A DNA stretch of 64,000 bases. Origin: JANQRX01 sp963663975 (GTDB lineage: Bacteria > Pseudomonadota > Alphaproteobacteria > Rhizobiales > Kaistiaceae). The position numbers and the translations under genes were made by a program. Location of the stretch: positions 186,001 to 250,000 of the forward strand of contig CAXXRA010000006.1 in NCBI GenBank assembly GCA_963663975.2, written 5' to 3'. Positions within the stretch are counted from its first letter, which is position 1; each line of letters opens with the position of its first letter. Under the pieces are notes generated by a model, which saw only the letters and a program-made list of their open reading frames with translations, was not told the DNA's origin and ran no database searches. Shown piece by piece: positions 26,136 to 34,704 of the stretch.

Positions 26136-27509
26136 GTGTGTGGACGGCCCCGTTTCTGCAAGGGTTAATTTGGATTGATGCAGATCGTTGTGGGTTGCGG
26201 TCATGTGTCCGGCCTGTTGACGCGGTGCGCATGACCGCTGGCCCTGATGAAGTCCGCGTGCCGGGTCCCTATCAGACTATCGAGCTTTGAAGCCCAGACA
26301 ACGCCTCGGGGTGTCCCGTTGCGGTCCCTCTTGATCATCATCAATCACATTTGCCCTCACAGTTCGGGGCAGCAGCGCGTGGCTGCCGCGGTTCGTATCA
26401 ACTCATGCAATCGCTGGCGCGCGATATGTTTCCCCGCGCGCTAGTACCGCCCAGGCAATGCGTGCCGTCTTGTTGGCCATTGCCACCGTGACGACACGGG
26501 CAGGTTTGCGCTCAAGCAGCGACCGCACCCAGACTCCGGTGGCCGATGTATTGGAGCCGGCTCTGCGGATGACCGACGTGGCACCGACCACCAGAAGTTT
26601 GCGCAGATAGCCATCACCCATCTTCGATATCCGTCCGAGACGCTCCTTGCCCCCGGACGAGTTCTGTCGCGGCACCAGGCCGAGGAAGGCAGCAAACTGG
26701 CGGCCGGAGCGGAACACCAACGGATCGGTCACGCTGGCTGCCAGCGCGCTAGCGGTGATGATCCCCACACCCGGGATGGTCTCGAGCCTCTGGCTGGTCT
26801 CGTCGGCTCGGTGCCAGGCCATGAGCCTGCGCTCGATGACACGGATCTCGCCCCCCATGGCGTCAAGCTGAGCGGCAAGTGCCAGCAGAGCCAAGCGGGC
26901 GATGTCCGGCAGGTCGATCTCTTTATCGTCTCGGAGCTTCCCGATCAGACCCATGACGTTGCGCGGACCCTGGGCCGCAATGATCCCGAACTCGGCCAGA
27001 TGCGCCCGAATGGCATTCAGCAGCATGGTGCGGTGGCGCATGAGCAAGTCGCGGGCCCGGTGCAGGACGAGCACGCCCTGGCGCTCGGCGCTCTTGATCG
27101 GCACGAAACGCATGCTGGGCCGGGTGACCGCCTCGCAGATCGCTTCCGCATCCGCTGCATCGTTCTTCTGGCGTTTAACGTAGGGCTTCACATAGGCCGG
27201 CGGGATCAGGCGCACCTCGTGGCCAAGCGCACCAATCTCGCGCGCCCAATGGTGGGACGTAGCGCACGCCTCCATCCCGATCAGGCAGGGTGGCAGGTCG
27301 CACAGGAAGGTGAGCACTGCGCCTCGCCGCAGTTTCTTCTTCAGAACAACGTTGCCTTCGGCGTCAACGCCATGAATCTGGAAGACAGACTTGGCCAGAT
27401 CAATCCCGATTGTTGTAATATGCATGGCGGACGGTTCCTTCCCTGTCGTTGGTTCATCACAGCACCAGCATGGCACAGTCGATGCCGTCGGGTGGGGCCG
27501 TCCACCCCA
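26136..27509 (-). mobile_element. IS110/IS1111-type insertion sequence (about 1.37 kb)
   Basis: A 12-bp subterminal inverted repeat, GTGGACGGCCCC at 26140-26151 and its complement at 27494-27505, frames one IS110-type transposase gene on the minus strand. Subterminal repeats and no long target duplication are typical of the IS1111 subgroup. Removing about 26136-27509 joins 'LRKDPALS' to 'DYFATVYARENAG' in frame, so the boundaries are right to within a few bases. Confidence 0.85.
26403..27425 (-). CDS. IS110-family transposase (DEDD)
   Basis: I start it at MHITTIGIDLAKSVFQIHGV (ATG at 27423-27425); it gives about 340 residues. The RuvC-like DEDD residues are visible: Asp in 'IGIDLAK', Glu in 'CLIGMEACA', and Asp-Asp in 'KRQKNDAADAEAICEA'. 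The C-terminal transposase_20 domain includes 'LETIPGVGIITASALAASVT', 'FLGLVPRQNSSGGKERLG' and the catalytic Ser region 'SGGK'. It looks intact. An extra upstream in-frame start (27476) lies near the element's end and is less likely. Confidence 0.95.
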   Translation of the reverse strand: MHITTIGIDLAKSVFQIHGVDAEGNVVLKKKLRRGAVLTFLCDLPPCLIGMEACATSHHWAREIGALGHEVRLIPPAYVKPYVKRQKNDAADAEAICEAVTRPSMRFVPIKSAERQGVLVLHRARDLLMRHRTMLLNAIRAHLAEFGIIAAQGPRNVMGLIGKLRDDKEIDLPDIARLALLALAAQLDAMGGEIRVIERRLMAWHRADETSQRLETIPGVGIITASALAASVTDPLVFRSGRQFAAFLGLVPRQNSSGGKERLGRISKMGDGYLRKLLVVGATSVIRRAGSNTSATGVWVRSLLERKPARVVTVAMANKTARIAWAVLARGETYRAPAIA

Positions 27510-29461
27510 TCAGACTATTTCGCCACGGTCTACGCGCGCGAGAATGCCGGATATCTCGGCGACCGCGGGCACGCCACCACGCCAGGCAACATCTATCTGG
27601 CGCATTTTCTCGGTCCCGGCGGCGCGGTGGCGATGCTGAACGCCGATCCGACCCGGTCTGCCGCCGAGGTCAACCCAGCTGCGGCCAAGGCCAATCCTGG
27701 CGTCTTCCATCATCAAGACGACAATGGTGCGCCCGACCACAACGCGCCAAAATCAGTTTCCGAAGTCATCGATTGGGCGCACCACATGATGGGCGACACG
27801 CCGGTCATGGTCGATTGGGGCCGGTGGCTGACCGCGATCCCCGCCGACATAAAGTCGCGGATCGCGCTTGGCGCCGCGGCCGCTGCCCTCCGCGCCGAAA
27901 ACGAGCGGGCGGGTGAGATCCGCGCCGCGAATGCCAAGGCACGAGATGAATTCAAAAACCGGATCCTCTCCGGCAAGGCCGGGCTCCTGGACCTCGACCA
28001 AGCGCGCCAGGGCGGTGCCGGCTGGCTGAGCGACCCGAAGGACTATGCCGAGCTTCGCGTTCTCGCCATCAACGAAAGCGATTCCGACCTTCGATTCGTC
28101 GCCGCTCGCGAGGCCTATGACGACCCCGGCACCATGTTCAGCCGGTTCGACGCCGGCGACCGGAAGGCGATCGACCTGATTTACGACCGGGGGAGCGCGA
28201 AGGCCGGACAGGGACTGCTGGAGGGCGAGGACGGTGCGGCGCGGGCGCTGAACGACATCGTCGAGCGGGCCGGTTTTCTGCCCGCTGCAGCGGCTGACAG
28301 GCTGTACGAGGGCATGTGGTCGGCCGAGGACGGCGAGCGCGGCAACGCCATCGCGGTGATCGAGGCGCTCCACGCAAGGAACCCCGAAGCGGTCGCCTCG
28401 TCACTCGGGGAGGATGCCATCCGGCGCATGCAGGACTATCGGGTCCTCAGCCGGTCCTACGACGGCCGGGATCTGATCCGCCGCATGGACCACACCGACT
28501 CGGGCGAAATCGGCCGCCGCGCCAAGCTCGGCGCCGAGGCTGAGCGCTTTGCCGAAACCAACGACCTGCGAGGCATCATCGGCGAAGGGCTGGTACCGGG
28601 TACCCTGGACTGGGAAGCGCTGGCGCCCCGCCACGATTCGGCACGGCGCGAGCTGGAGGACGATTTCCGGGTTGCGTTCACCGACCGTTATAGCGTCTCC
28701 GGCAACGAGCGGGTTGCGAAGAAACATGCTCTCGAACTCCTGGCGGTGAAATGGGGCGTGAGCCAGGTGGGCTCGGCGCCGGCGGTGATGGCCTATCCGC
28801 CGGAGCGTCATATGCCGCTGACGGTGGGGGTTATGAACACGCTGGTCCGGGAAACCGTCAGACGATGGCTGGCGCGCCATCCCGGCACCCCCGGCGCGAA
28901 CGGATATTTTCTGGTCTCAACGGAGCGGACCGAAGCGGCAGTCAGGTTCAACCAGGCCAAACCCAGCCGGTTCGTGCCGCCGCCCTACCACATCGCGATT
29001 ATCACCGATCGCGGACCGCACGAACTTTTGGACATCGTTACCGGCGAGCCGCTCTCGGCGTTCTTCCCCGAGACCTTTTCCTCGCTCGACCCGCCGCGAG
29101 CGACCGGGGCAAACGCCGAAGCGGACAGTGTCGAACCGGCCGACAGATCTGTATCGGGTGAGGATGCCACCGACAACGGCGCAGACATCGATGTGAAAGG
29201 CGAGGCCACCGCCGTTTCGCCCCCCAAGGCGACAACTCCCATCAGGACGGGCAAGCCTACCAGGGCCGGCGCACCGATGGGCTCCAAGAGACTGTCGGGT
29301 CGGCTCAGCGAAAATGGCGGCGACGCCACTGACGTCAGCAGGCCGGTGGCGTCCGACACGCCACCGTCCGTCAAAGCCAGCGCGGCCGTCCGGTCGAAGA
29401 AGCGCACCACCAAGGCACGTCGGCCAGCCTCGTCCAGGAAGCGGTCGAAGGGAGCAGCCAC

Positions 29462-31025
29462 ATGACGCCGCGCCAAAACGACTGGGCTTTCCTTGCTCCA
29501 CCCATGGGAACCGCGCCGGCAGGCCCGCCGCTTCGCCACGATCCCCCGGCCGCAAACTTCGTAGGCCGGCGGGGTGCCGGGCTGCGGCCGTTGGCAGGGG
29601 CCGAAATCAGCTCCCCCGTGCCAACCGGCAAAGACACCATCGGCGGCGATCCGGTGACAGCAGACTCTGAAGACTGGCGGCGTACCGGGCTGAGGCCGTT
29701 AGCAAAGGCTGAAATCCGCTCCTATACGCCAACCATGAAAGACAACATCGCGCACTGGCTGATCGAACGGGGGCTCGCGGCGAGCAGTGTGCGCGGCATG
29801 ATGGGCACTGGCGGCGCCGGTGAGGGACAAGGGTCCGTTGCCGTTCGGCATGGGGCTGATCGATCTACTCGCGATCGGGGCGCTGCTCGACGGATATGAA
29901 GCGAACAAGCGCGGCGACAAGGTAGGAGAGTTGCTGGGAATAGCCGGCGCCATTCCGGGGGCCGCGCCTCTGGCCAGGGGTGCCAGGACGCTGCGGCAGG
30001 GTGCCGGTGCGATGCGTCGCACTGCGTACGCGACCCATGAAGCGACTCCCGGCGTCATGACCGGTCATCTTCCCAGCGTGTCCGGTGGGGACGATGCGAC
30101 CCGAGCTGCCTTTGCGGCCGATCCACGGTCGGGATGGCGCAACGATCAGGGGCGTGACGTCATTTACGAGGCGCTGGGCGTGCCGACGAAGCCGACGCGG
30201 CCTGCAACGGGCGTCTACACGCCGCCGGGCGGGGTGAGGGAGGTTAATCCATCACAGGTGGCGCGCCCTCAGATTGAGCTGGCCGGCCCCGAAGGCGCTC
30301 GGCAGGTTGCGCCGCACTCACGGGCCCAGCTGGATGCGGCCGAAGGCGCCCGCGCATACATTGACGCCCAAGGAGCCGGGGCGTGGCACGCTCCAATTCG
30401 CAATTCTGCGGATCGGTCCGGTTCAGTGTCTGTGCCTGGCTCGGAGAAGCCGCTAATGCCCGACCAAATTGCAGAGCTGGAGCGCATTGGAACACGGCAC
30501 GGCATCGGCGACGTCATCGACACTGGCGGGGGCGCCACCATGACCCGGTTTGACACGCCCCCAAGCGCTGATCGAGTCGGTCGAGCGCTGCAGTCTGGGC
30601 GCCTACGCCAAGATATTGGCGATGTTTTGGGCGATCGAACAATTGAACCCCGCAAAGTCGAGATCGATCCGGGCTATGTCGGCTATGAGGATGCTTGGGC
30701 AGTCGGTCACGGCGCGGCAACACGTCAACTTCAAGAAATTGTACAGCGCCCAGATTTTCCCGATTTGCTGAGCCGGCTAGATGCAAGCCCAGAGATTCGA
30801 GCGGGTGTGGCGGCGCGGTCGGCTCGCGACGCCGAAGCATCCGCCCTAACCGGTGACCCCATCCGGGTGGACATACAGCGTGCCCGAGAAGTTACTTCGC
30901 GGGCAGGATTTACTGGCCTGTTCCAGGCTCTGCGGCGGGGGGAGGCTCTTCCCGTCGTCGCTCTTCCTGCTCTTTACGCTGCCGTGCAGCTAGCGCCCAA
31001 TAGTGCGGCCCCTTCGGGCGAGTGA
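29462..31025 (+). pseudogene. Phage virion-associated protein, frameshifted near 29840
   Basis: The ATG overlaps the previous gene's stop (ATGA). The first frame gives about 123 residues with two copies of a 'GLRPLAxAEIxS' repeat and 'MKDNIAHWLIERGLAASSVR'. The second frame then supplies 'GPLPFGMGLIDLLAIGALLD', a long Ala/Gly/Arg-rich region, and 'GTRHGIGDVIDTGGGATMTR', ending at 31025. The NWL-type helix followed by FGMGLxDL is seen in phage ejection or structural proteins, but I cannot name a family. A single frameshift between about 29825 and 29845 divides it. Its 3' end overlaps a minus-strand small gene by about 115 bp. Confidence 0.55.
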
Positions 31026-31128
31026 AGGCAACAATGTTACTCATTCGTCCCTCGATCTCGGCCCATTCTTCGTCGGTGTAGGGTGGCTCATGGTAATAAC
31101 CACCCAGATCGTCCTTACGCCGAACCAT
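30910..31128 (-). CDS. Small charged protein 'PPYTDEEW' paralog 1 (72 aa)
   Basis: This 72-residue protein starts MVRRKDDLGGYYHEPPYTDE. 'EPPYTDEEWAEIEGRMSNIV' followed by 'AFTRPKGPHYW' is shared almost word for word with the gene just upstream (31115-31291). The C-terminus is a charged Arg/Glu/Pro tail. The ATG lies inside the upstream paralog's last codons, so the pair is probably co-translated. Function unknown; it is not obviously DNA-binding. Confidence 0.65.
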   Translation of the reverse strand: MVRRKDDLGGYYHEPPYTDEEWAEIEGRMSNIVAFTRPKGPHYWALAARQRKEQEERRREEPPPAAEPGTGQ

Positions 31129-31291
31129 CGCTGGACTCCGCTTCTCCGTCTTGCTGCCGCCGGTGTTCTGGCCCCTTCGGACGAGTGAAGGCGACGACGC
31201 CACTCATGCGGCGCTCGATTTCCGTCCATTCCTCGTCCGTGTATGGCGGTTCCCTGTACGGAAAGCCGTCCTTCGAATAGCGCAATACCAT
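31115..31291 (-). CDS. Small charged protein 'PPYTDEEW' paralog 2 (58 aa)
   Basis: This 58-residue protein (MVLRYSKDGFPYREPPYTDE...) is a tandem duplicate of the gene at 30910-31128: 'EPPYTDEEWTEIERRMSGVV' and 'AFTRPKGP' align directly. The C-terminal tails differ. Its end overlaps the downstream start by 14 bp. Conservation of the central core between two unequal copies supports real coding. It lies antisense to the phage gene ending at 31025 and next to the first cassette fragment. Confidence 0.65.
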   Translation of the reverse strand: MVLRYSKDGFPYREPPYTDEEWTEIERRMSGVVAFTRPKGPEHRRQQDGEAESSDGSA

Positions 31292-31434
31292 TTTGGGAAG
31301 CCTCTCTTTAGTGCTTCTGGCGACATGCCACGGCGCACAAGCTGAAGATCAAATGCCGAGGGGCGGATACTACTCGATGCGATGGCGGTTCTCAACCTAC
31401 GGCTGTCGGTTGCCGGACGCCGACTCTGGCAGTC

Positions 31435-31485
31435 ATGGCAGAAAAACGATTTGAAAACCTGCTCAACGCGGTGCTGTCGGGTTGA
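31435..31485 (+). pseudogene. 5' fragment L1 of the 1270-residue hydrolase gene
   Basis: MAEKRFENLLNAVLSG and then TGA: the first 16 codons of the gene at 37427, cut off where homology stops. It is the outermost and shortest of six copies. The exported gene that should face it on its left has been lost or replaced by the PPYTDEEW pair. Confidence 0.8.
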
Positions 31486-31507
31486 AGGCCGCCGCTCGTC
31501 AGCGCTT

Positions 31508-31918
31508 CTAGTCGATCACGCACTTACTGAAGGTGTCCGTCAGCACTAAGCCAGCCTCGGAAAGTCTGCCGGAGAACAAGAGCCCGTCATCGGCTTCGAC
31601 GAATGTAGCGGGCGCCGTCCATACGGTGCCCTCCGCGACGCATTCGATCAGCGCCTTTTGACCCGTCACCTCCAGTGGCTTGCAGACCATCTCAATCGAG
31701 GTGATCTGATGCCGGTCGATGAGGAGAATGTCGCCGTTGGCGTCTGGTTCGCCAGGCGGAGCGCGGTCAACGAAGACCGCCTGGTGTCCGATCCGCGCAA
31801 GTCGGAAGCAGGCAGCTTCGGTTCCGTAAGCTGCGCTGATTGGGAACAACAACTCCTCAGAATAGGATGCTGCAGGCGCGGCGAGGAGACGCAGCGTGAG
31901 CACTGTCTGCTTCAACAT
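31508..31918 (-). CDS. Small exported protein, type A, variant S1 (136 aa)
   Basis: This protein of about 136 residues starts MLKQTVLTLRLLAAPAASYS, a weak signal peptide. The mature part (EELLFPISAAYGTEAACFRL...) shares its backbone with S2, S3, S5 and S7: 'PISAAYG', a first Cys, 'LLIDRHQITSIEMVCKPLEV' with a second Cys, 'GQKALIECVAEG' with a third, 'ATFVEADDGLLFSG', and a final 'KCVID'. Four Cys suggest two disulfides in the periplasm. It faces hydrolase fragment L2 (start 24 bp away). Family unknown; periplasmic immunity or inhibitor is a hypothesis. Confidence 0.75.
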   Translation of the reverse strand: MLKQTVLTLRLLAAPAASYSEELLFPISAAYGTEAACFRLARIGHQAVFVDRAPPGEPDANGDILLIDRHQITSIEMVCKPLEVTGQKALIECVAEGTVWTAPATFVEADDGLLFSGRLSEAGLVLTDTFSKCVID

Positions 31919-31942
31919 TGCAGGACAACCATAGGCAGAATC

Positions 31943-32185
31943 ATGGCAGAAAAACGATTTGAAAACCTGCTCAACGCGGTGCTGTCCGGTGATCGCGCGA
32001 AAGTTGATCGTGTTCTTGAGGAGGTCCGGCTTCTCCTTCCGGGAATACATGGCAATGCCGAGGCAGTTCGGTGAGCTGTCACGAGAGACAAGAGAGACTC
32101 GCTCGGGTCTACACCGACAATCCCGACATACACCAGTGCAGACCGCGCCGGTCGGGCCAGCCGCTCAAGGCCCGCCAGACTGGCT
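31943..32185 (+). pseudogene. 5' fragment L2 of the hydrolase gene, frameshifted
   Basis: MAEKRFENLLNAVLSGDRAK VDRVLEE matches the intact gene; an inserted G after 'GAGGA' then shifts the frame to a stop at 32072-32074. In the correct frame homology continues as 'SGFSFREYMAMPRQFGELSR' until about 32140. The whole stretch to the next exported gene is nearly identical to 36716-36959 (L5), including the same inserted G. Confidence 0.8.
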
Positions 32186-32635
32186 TCAGCCCTTCTCGTC
32201 AATGACGCATTTGCCGAGAACTTCGCGAGGCCAGCGGTCTCTGAAGAGTTGATCAAGGTCACCGGAAACGAAGTCGGCTGAGAAGGTAAGCGCATCGTCG
32301 GCCTCAAGGAAAGTGGCCGCCGCTTTCCATTCGGCATCCACAATGCTGCACTGGAGCAGTGCTGTCATGCCCGACACCTCGATCGGAGTGCATCTGCCGT
32401 CGATATAGAAGATTCCGTCCGGCACGATCAGCTTTACACCTGTCCACGGCTCAGGCGGCAGGGGATCAGAAAAGCGGGAGAGCACGGCATGCTCGCCGCC
32501 AACACCATAGGGTTCGCAGGCCGTTTTGGAGCCGTATACGGAGCCCACAGGAAGACTAATACCATCGGCGAAGGCCGGCCGACCGGCCAGCGCGACTGCA
32601 AGTGCAATCGCTCTCAGGACAACCGTAGGAGTCAT
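32186..32635 (-). CDS. Small exported protein, type A, variant S2 (149 aa)
   Basis: This 149-residue protein has a clear signal peptide (MTPTVVLRAIALAVALAGRP, cleavage after AFA). The mature part has 'LPVGSVYGSKTACEPYGVGG', 'FYIDGRCTPIEVSGMTALLQ', 'ATFLEADDALTFSADFVSGD' and the end 'GKCVIDEKG'. It keeps the four-Cys plan of the family. It is the only S gene in this array without a MAEKRF fragment facing its start; S3's stop lies 56 bp from its ATG instead, so a fragment has been deleted there. Confidence 0.8.
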   Translation of the reverse strand: MTPTVVLRAIALAVALAGRPAFADGISLPVGSVYGSKTACEPYGVGGEHAVLSRFSDPLPPEPWTGVKLIVPDGIFYIDGRCTPIEVSGMTALLQCSIVDAEWKAAATFLEADDALTFSADFVSGDLDQLFRDRWPREVLGKCVIDEKG

Positions 32636-32691
32636 GGCGGGAATACTAACCGCGAAACTGCCGAGCGCGCCGTGACCACACGGCCGTCCGG

Positions 32692-33162
32692 TCAGCCCTT
32701 CTCGTCAAAAGTGCAGATGTTGTAAGTGTCCGGCCCCCAAGTGTCGCTGCCGATCTTGTCCAAATCGCCTGAAATGACCTTGCTGGAGAAGGTAAGTGTG
32801 CGGCCCGACTCAATGAACGTTGCCCTTTCGATCCAATTAGCGTCCTCGGCGTGACATTTCATCAGCGCGGTCTGGCCGTCCACTTGGAGCGGTTTGCAGA
32901 TCATCTCTACGGCCGTGATCTCATACTCGTCGATGATGATGATGTCTTCGGGGTCGCGTATTTCCTCGGCTGGCGGATAGGGGGGTGGATAGTCGCCGCC
33001 CACATACACCGCCGCCTGTCCGCCATACCCAAAATGAAAGCACCCGGCGGGCGAACCGTAAGCCGCGCTTATCGGCAGCTTCAGTTCCGCGGCGGAGACG
33101 ACCTGGCCGGATAGCGCCAGCGCGAGCACATAAGCGACGATTCTAGACATAATAGTAGACAT
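32692..33162 (-). CDS. Small exported protein, type A, variant S3 (156 aa)
   Basis: This 156-residue protein has signal peptide MSTIMSRIVAYVLALALSGQ (cleavage after VSA) and mature sequence 'AELKLPISAAYGSPAGCFHF', a Pro/Tyr-rich insertion 'GGDYPPPYPPAEEIRDPEDI', 'ITAVEMICKPLQVDGQTALM', 'ATFIESGRTLTFSS', and C-terminus 'NICTFDEKG'. The signal peptide and first 30 mature residues are nearly identical to S7, the rest diverges, so variants recombine inside the gene. The start is 14 bp from fragment L3. Confidence 0.82.
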   Translation of the reverse strand: MSTIMSRIVAYVLALALSGQVVSAAELKLPISAAYGSPAGCFHFGYGGQAAVYVGGDYPPPYPPAEEIRDPEDIIIIDEYEITAVEMICKPLQVDGQTALMKCHAEDANWIERATFIESGRTLTFSSKVISGDLDKIGSDTWGPDTYNICTFDEKG

Positions 33163-33176
33163 ACAGGCGAAAGATC

Positions 33177-33392
33177 ATGGCAGAAAAACGATTTGAAAAC
33201 CTGCTCAACGCGGTGCTGTCGGGCGATTACGCAAAAGTCGACCGCGTTCTTGAGGAGTCGGAGTTTGCCATCTTCTGCATGCGTCGGATGAGCGACGCGG
33301 CGCCGAGCCCCGCAGGGTCACAGGCGATCTGGTTGTTTGTTTGGTATCTGAGTCACCCGAATGTCTCTCGGAACCGATGCTCAATGGCGGAT
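33177..33392 (+). pseudogene. 5' fragment L3 of the hydrolase gene
   Basis: Homology covers the first 29 codons (MAEKRFENLLNAVLSGDYAK...EESEF, to about 33266), then unrelated sequence follows in an open frame ending at 33495-33497 that overlaps the next exported gene on the other strand. The tail has no resemblance to the intact protein and is probably not a functional extension. Confidence 0.75.
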
Positions 33393-33892
33393 CTAGTAGA
33401 AAATAACGCCCCTGCAGAAATCAACAAAGGACTTGATGCGGCGCCGATCCTCGGCCTTGTCAGGGAACGCCAAGTCACCTTGGATAGTGCGGGCTAAGAG
33501 CCCGTCTTCGTAGTCGATCGCGTTCAACCATTTAACCGCAACTGCGCTGTCCCAAACAACGAACTGCATGATCCAGCCCTCGCAAGCGCCATCATTGAAC
33601 TCGATTATGAGGGGTGCCAGTGGAAGCGAATTGTCGGCGTTGTTCAGGATCAAAATTGCGCCGCTCGAGAGAAACCAGCGTCCAACATCGGCATCGCTGA
33701 ATCCACTTATTTCGACGGTGAAGAGTCGCATTCTGGATTGTCGGAACAGCTGGACAGGGCAAGGTTAAGCTGAGCCCGGCGTCCTTCGTCGAACTCGAAG
33801 AACACAGCAGACAGTTCGTCAGCCGCCAGGGCCGGTGTGGTCAACGCGACGGCGAGTATCAGCGCTGCAATTCTAGCCACAGTAGAAGACAT
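33393..33892 (-). pseudogene. Small exported protein, type B, variant S4, frameshifted
   Basis: The first frame gives signal peptide MSSTVARIAALILAVALTTP and 'ELSAVFFEFDEGRRAQLNLA' up to 'CSDNPECDSSPSK' stop. The second frame continues 'LFTVEISGFSDADVGRWFLS', 'IQGDLAFPDKAEDRRRIKSF' and ends FCRGVIFY. Compared with intact S6, about 15 residues are missing at the joint, so a short deletion shifted the frame. The gene faces fragment L4 with 14 bp between starts. Confidence 0.8.
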
Positions 33893-33906
33893 AAAAGCGA
33901 AAGATC

Positions 33907-34188
33907 ATGGCAGAAAAACGATTCGAAAACCTGCTCAACGCGGTGCTGTCGGGCGATCGCGCAAAAGTCGACCGTGTCCTTGAGGAGTCGGAGTTTGAAT
34001 TTGGCGATTACATCGCGATGCCGCAGCAGTTCAACGAACTGCCGCGGGCAACCAAGGAGCGGCTTGCACGGGTCTATGCGGACAACCCGGATGTGGTGCC
34101 GGACATGGCCAAGCCATATGTCGAAGCCGCATTGCAGGGTGTCACGACCGCGCCTGCAGCGGCCACAAACCTGAAAACCGAGCGGTGA
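33907..34188 (+). pseudogene. 5' fragment L4 of the hydrolase gene (93 codons)
   Basis: This is the longest displaced fragment: residues 1-76 match the intact protein nearly throughout (MAEKRFENLLNAVLSGDRAK, 'NELPRATKERLARVYADNPD', 'AKPYVEAALQGVTTAPAAAT'), then it ends with 'NLKTER' and a TGA. It is an open frame and could be translated as a stand-alone N-terminal domain. The next exported gene (S5) converges on it 78 bp downstream. Confidence 0.75.
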
Positions 34189-34266
34189 CGACGCCCACTT
34201 CACTTACGGAGGTCGCGCAGACCGGTGCGAGTGCCAGTGCGAGAGTGGATCACGGCGACAGGCTGG

Positions 34267-34703
34267 TTAGCCCTTCTGGTCAATGACGCATTTGCCGTAA
34301 GTTTCGGGCGGCCAGGAGTCACGTGTGAGCAAATGTAGGTCGCCCGAAACATAGTCGGCCGACAAAGTTACTGTGTCACCGGACTCGACGAAAGTGGCTT
34401 GTGCCACCCAGCCGGCACCATCTGCGCCGCATTGAAGCAGAGCGGATTTGCCCGACACCTCAAGCGGCTCGCAGATCATCTCCACAGCCGTGATCTGATG
34501 CGGGTCGATGACAAGGATGTCTTCGGGGTCAAGGATTCCTTCCGGTGGCGGGTAGGGGGGCGGATAATAGCCCCCCCCCCAAACACCGCGCCGTGGCCAC
34601 CATAGCCGAAATGGAAGCACCCTGCGGGTGTCCCGTATGGGCCGCTGATCGGCAGAAGCAACTGCTCGCCAGATACAGTCTGACCGGGCAGCGCCAACAC
34701 CAA
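34267..34703 (-). pseudogene. Small exported protein, type A, variant S5, cut by IS256 and frameshifted at poly-G
   Basis: Two frames together encode a type A protein: 'GEQLLLPISGPYGTPAGCFH' and 'HGAVFGGG' in one, 'YYPPPYPPPEGILDPEDILV' and 'EMICEPLEVSGKSALLQCGA' to 'GKCVIDQKG' in the other. They change over at a run of ten G (C at 34571-34580 on the plus strand); eight or eleven would restore one frame. The 5' end lies on the far side of IS256 copy 2: removing it gives 'TAVLLVLALPGQTVSGEQLL', part of a signal peptide, but no start codon is found before the stop of S6. Confidence 0.8.
34571..34580. repeat. Homopolymer tract C10 (G10 on the coding strand)
   Basis: A run of ten C lies inside the S5 coding region at the exact point where the reading frame is lost. 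Such tracts are prone to slipped-strand changes in vivo and to length errors in sequencing. Confidence 0.9.
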
Positions 34704-34704
34704 C

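Larger units (their letters stand above)
25053..29465 (+). pseudogene. Virion core protein with lytic transglycosylase domain, multiply disrupted
   Basis: The ATG at 25053 overlaps the previous stop. Five lesions follow: a TGA at codon 8, an extra T near 25172, a 169-bp IS256 scrap (25200-25368), an 8-bp duplication (25571-25586) and the IS110-type element (26136-27509). Repaired, it would encode about 950 residues: an N-terminal region (ARYDTTAIGKGITKFGAALQ), a lysozyme-like fold ('VVERISMIESGDDPTASN' with Glu, then 'DYFATVYARENAGYLGDRG' and 'NIYLAHFLGPGGAVAMLNAD'), and a long helical C-terminal region ending SSRKRSKGAAT. This is the layout of phage gp15/gp16-type internal proteins that open the cell wall during DNA ejection. 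The 27512-29465 part is a clean long open frame. Confidence 0.7.

Noticed and set aside
26811..29465. 884-codon reading frame starting inside the IS110-type element
   Set aside because: The first ~230 codons are antisense to the transposase; the true protein segment begins at about 27512.
30910..31291. Toxin-antitoxin pair
   Set aside because: The two small proteins are paralogs of each other with the same core, not a toxin with a distinct antitoxin, and no known motif is present.
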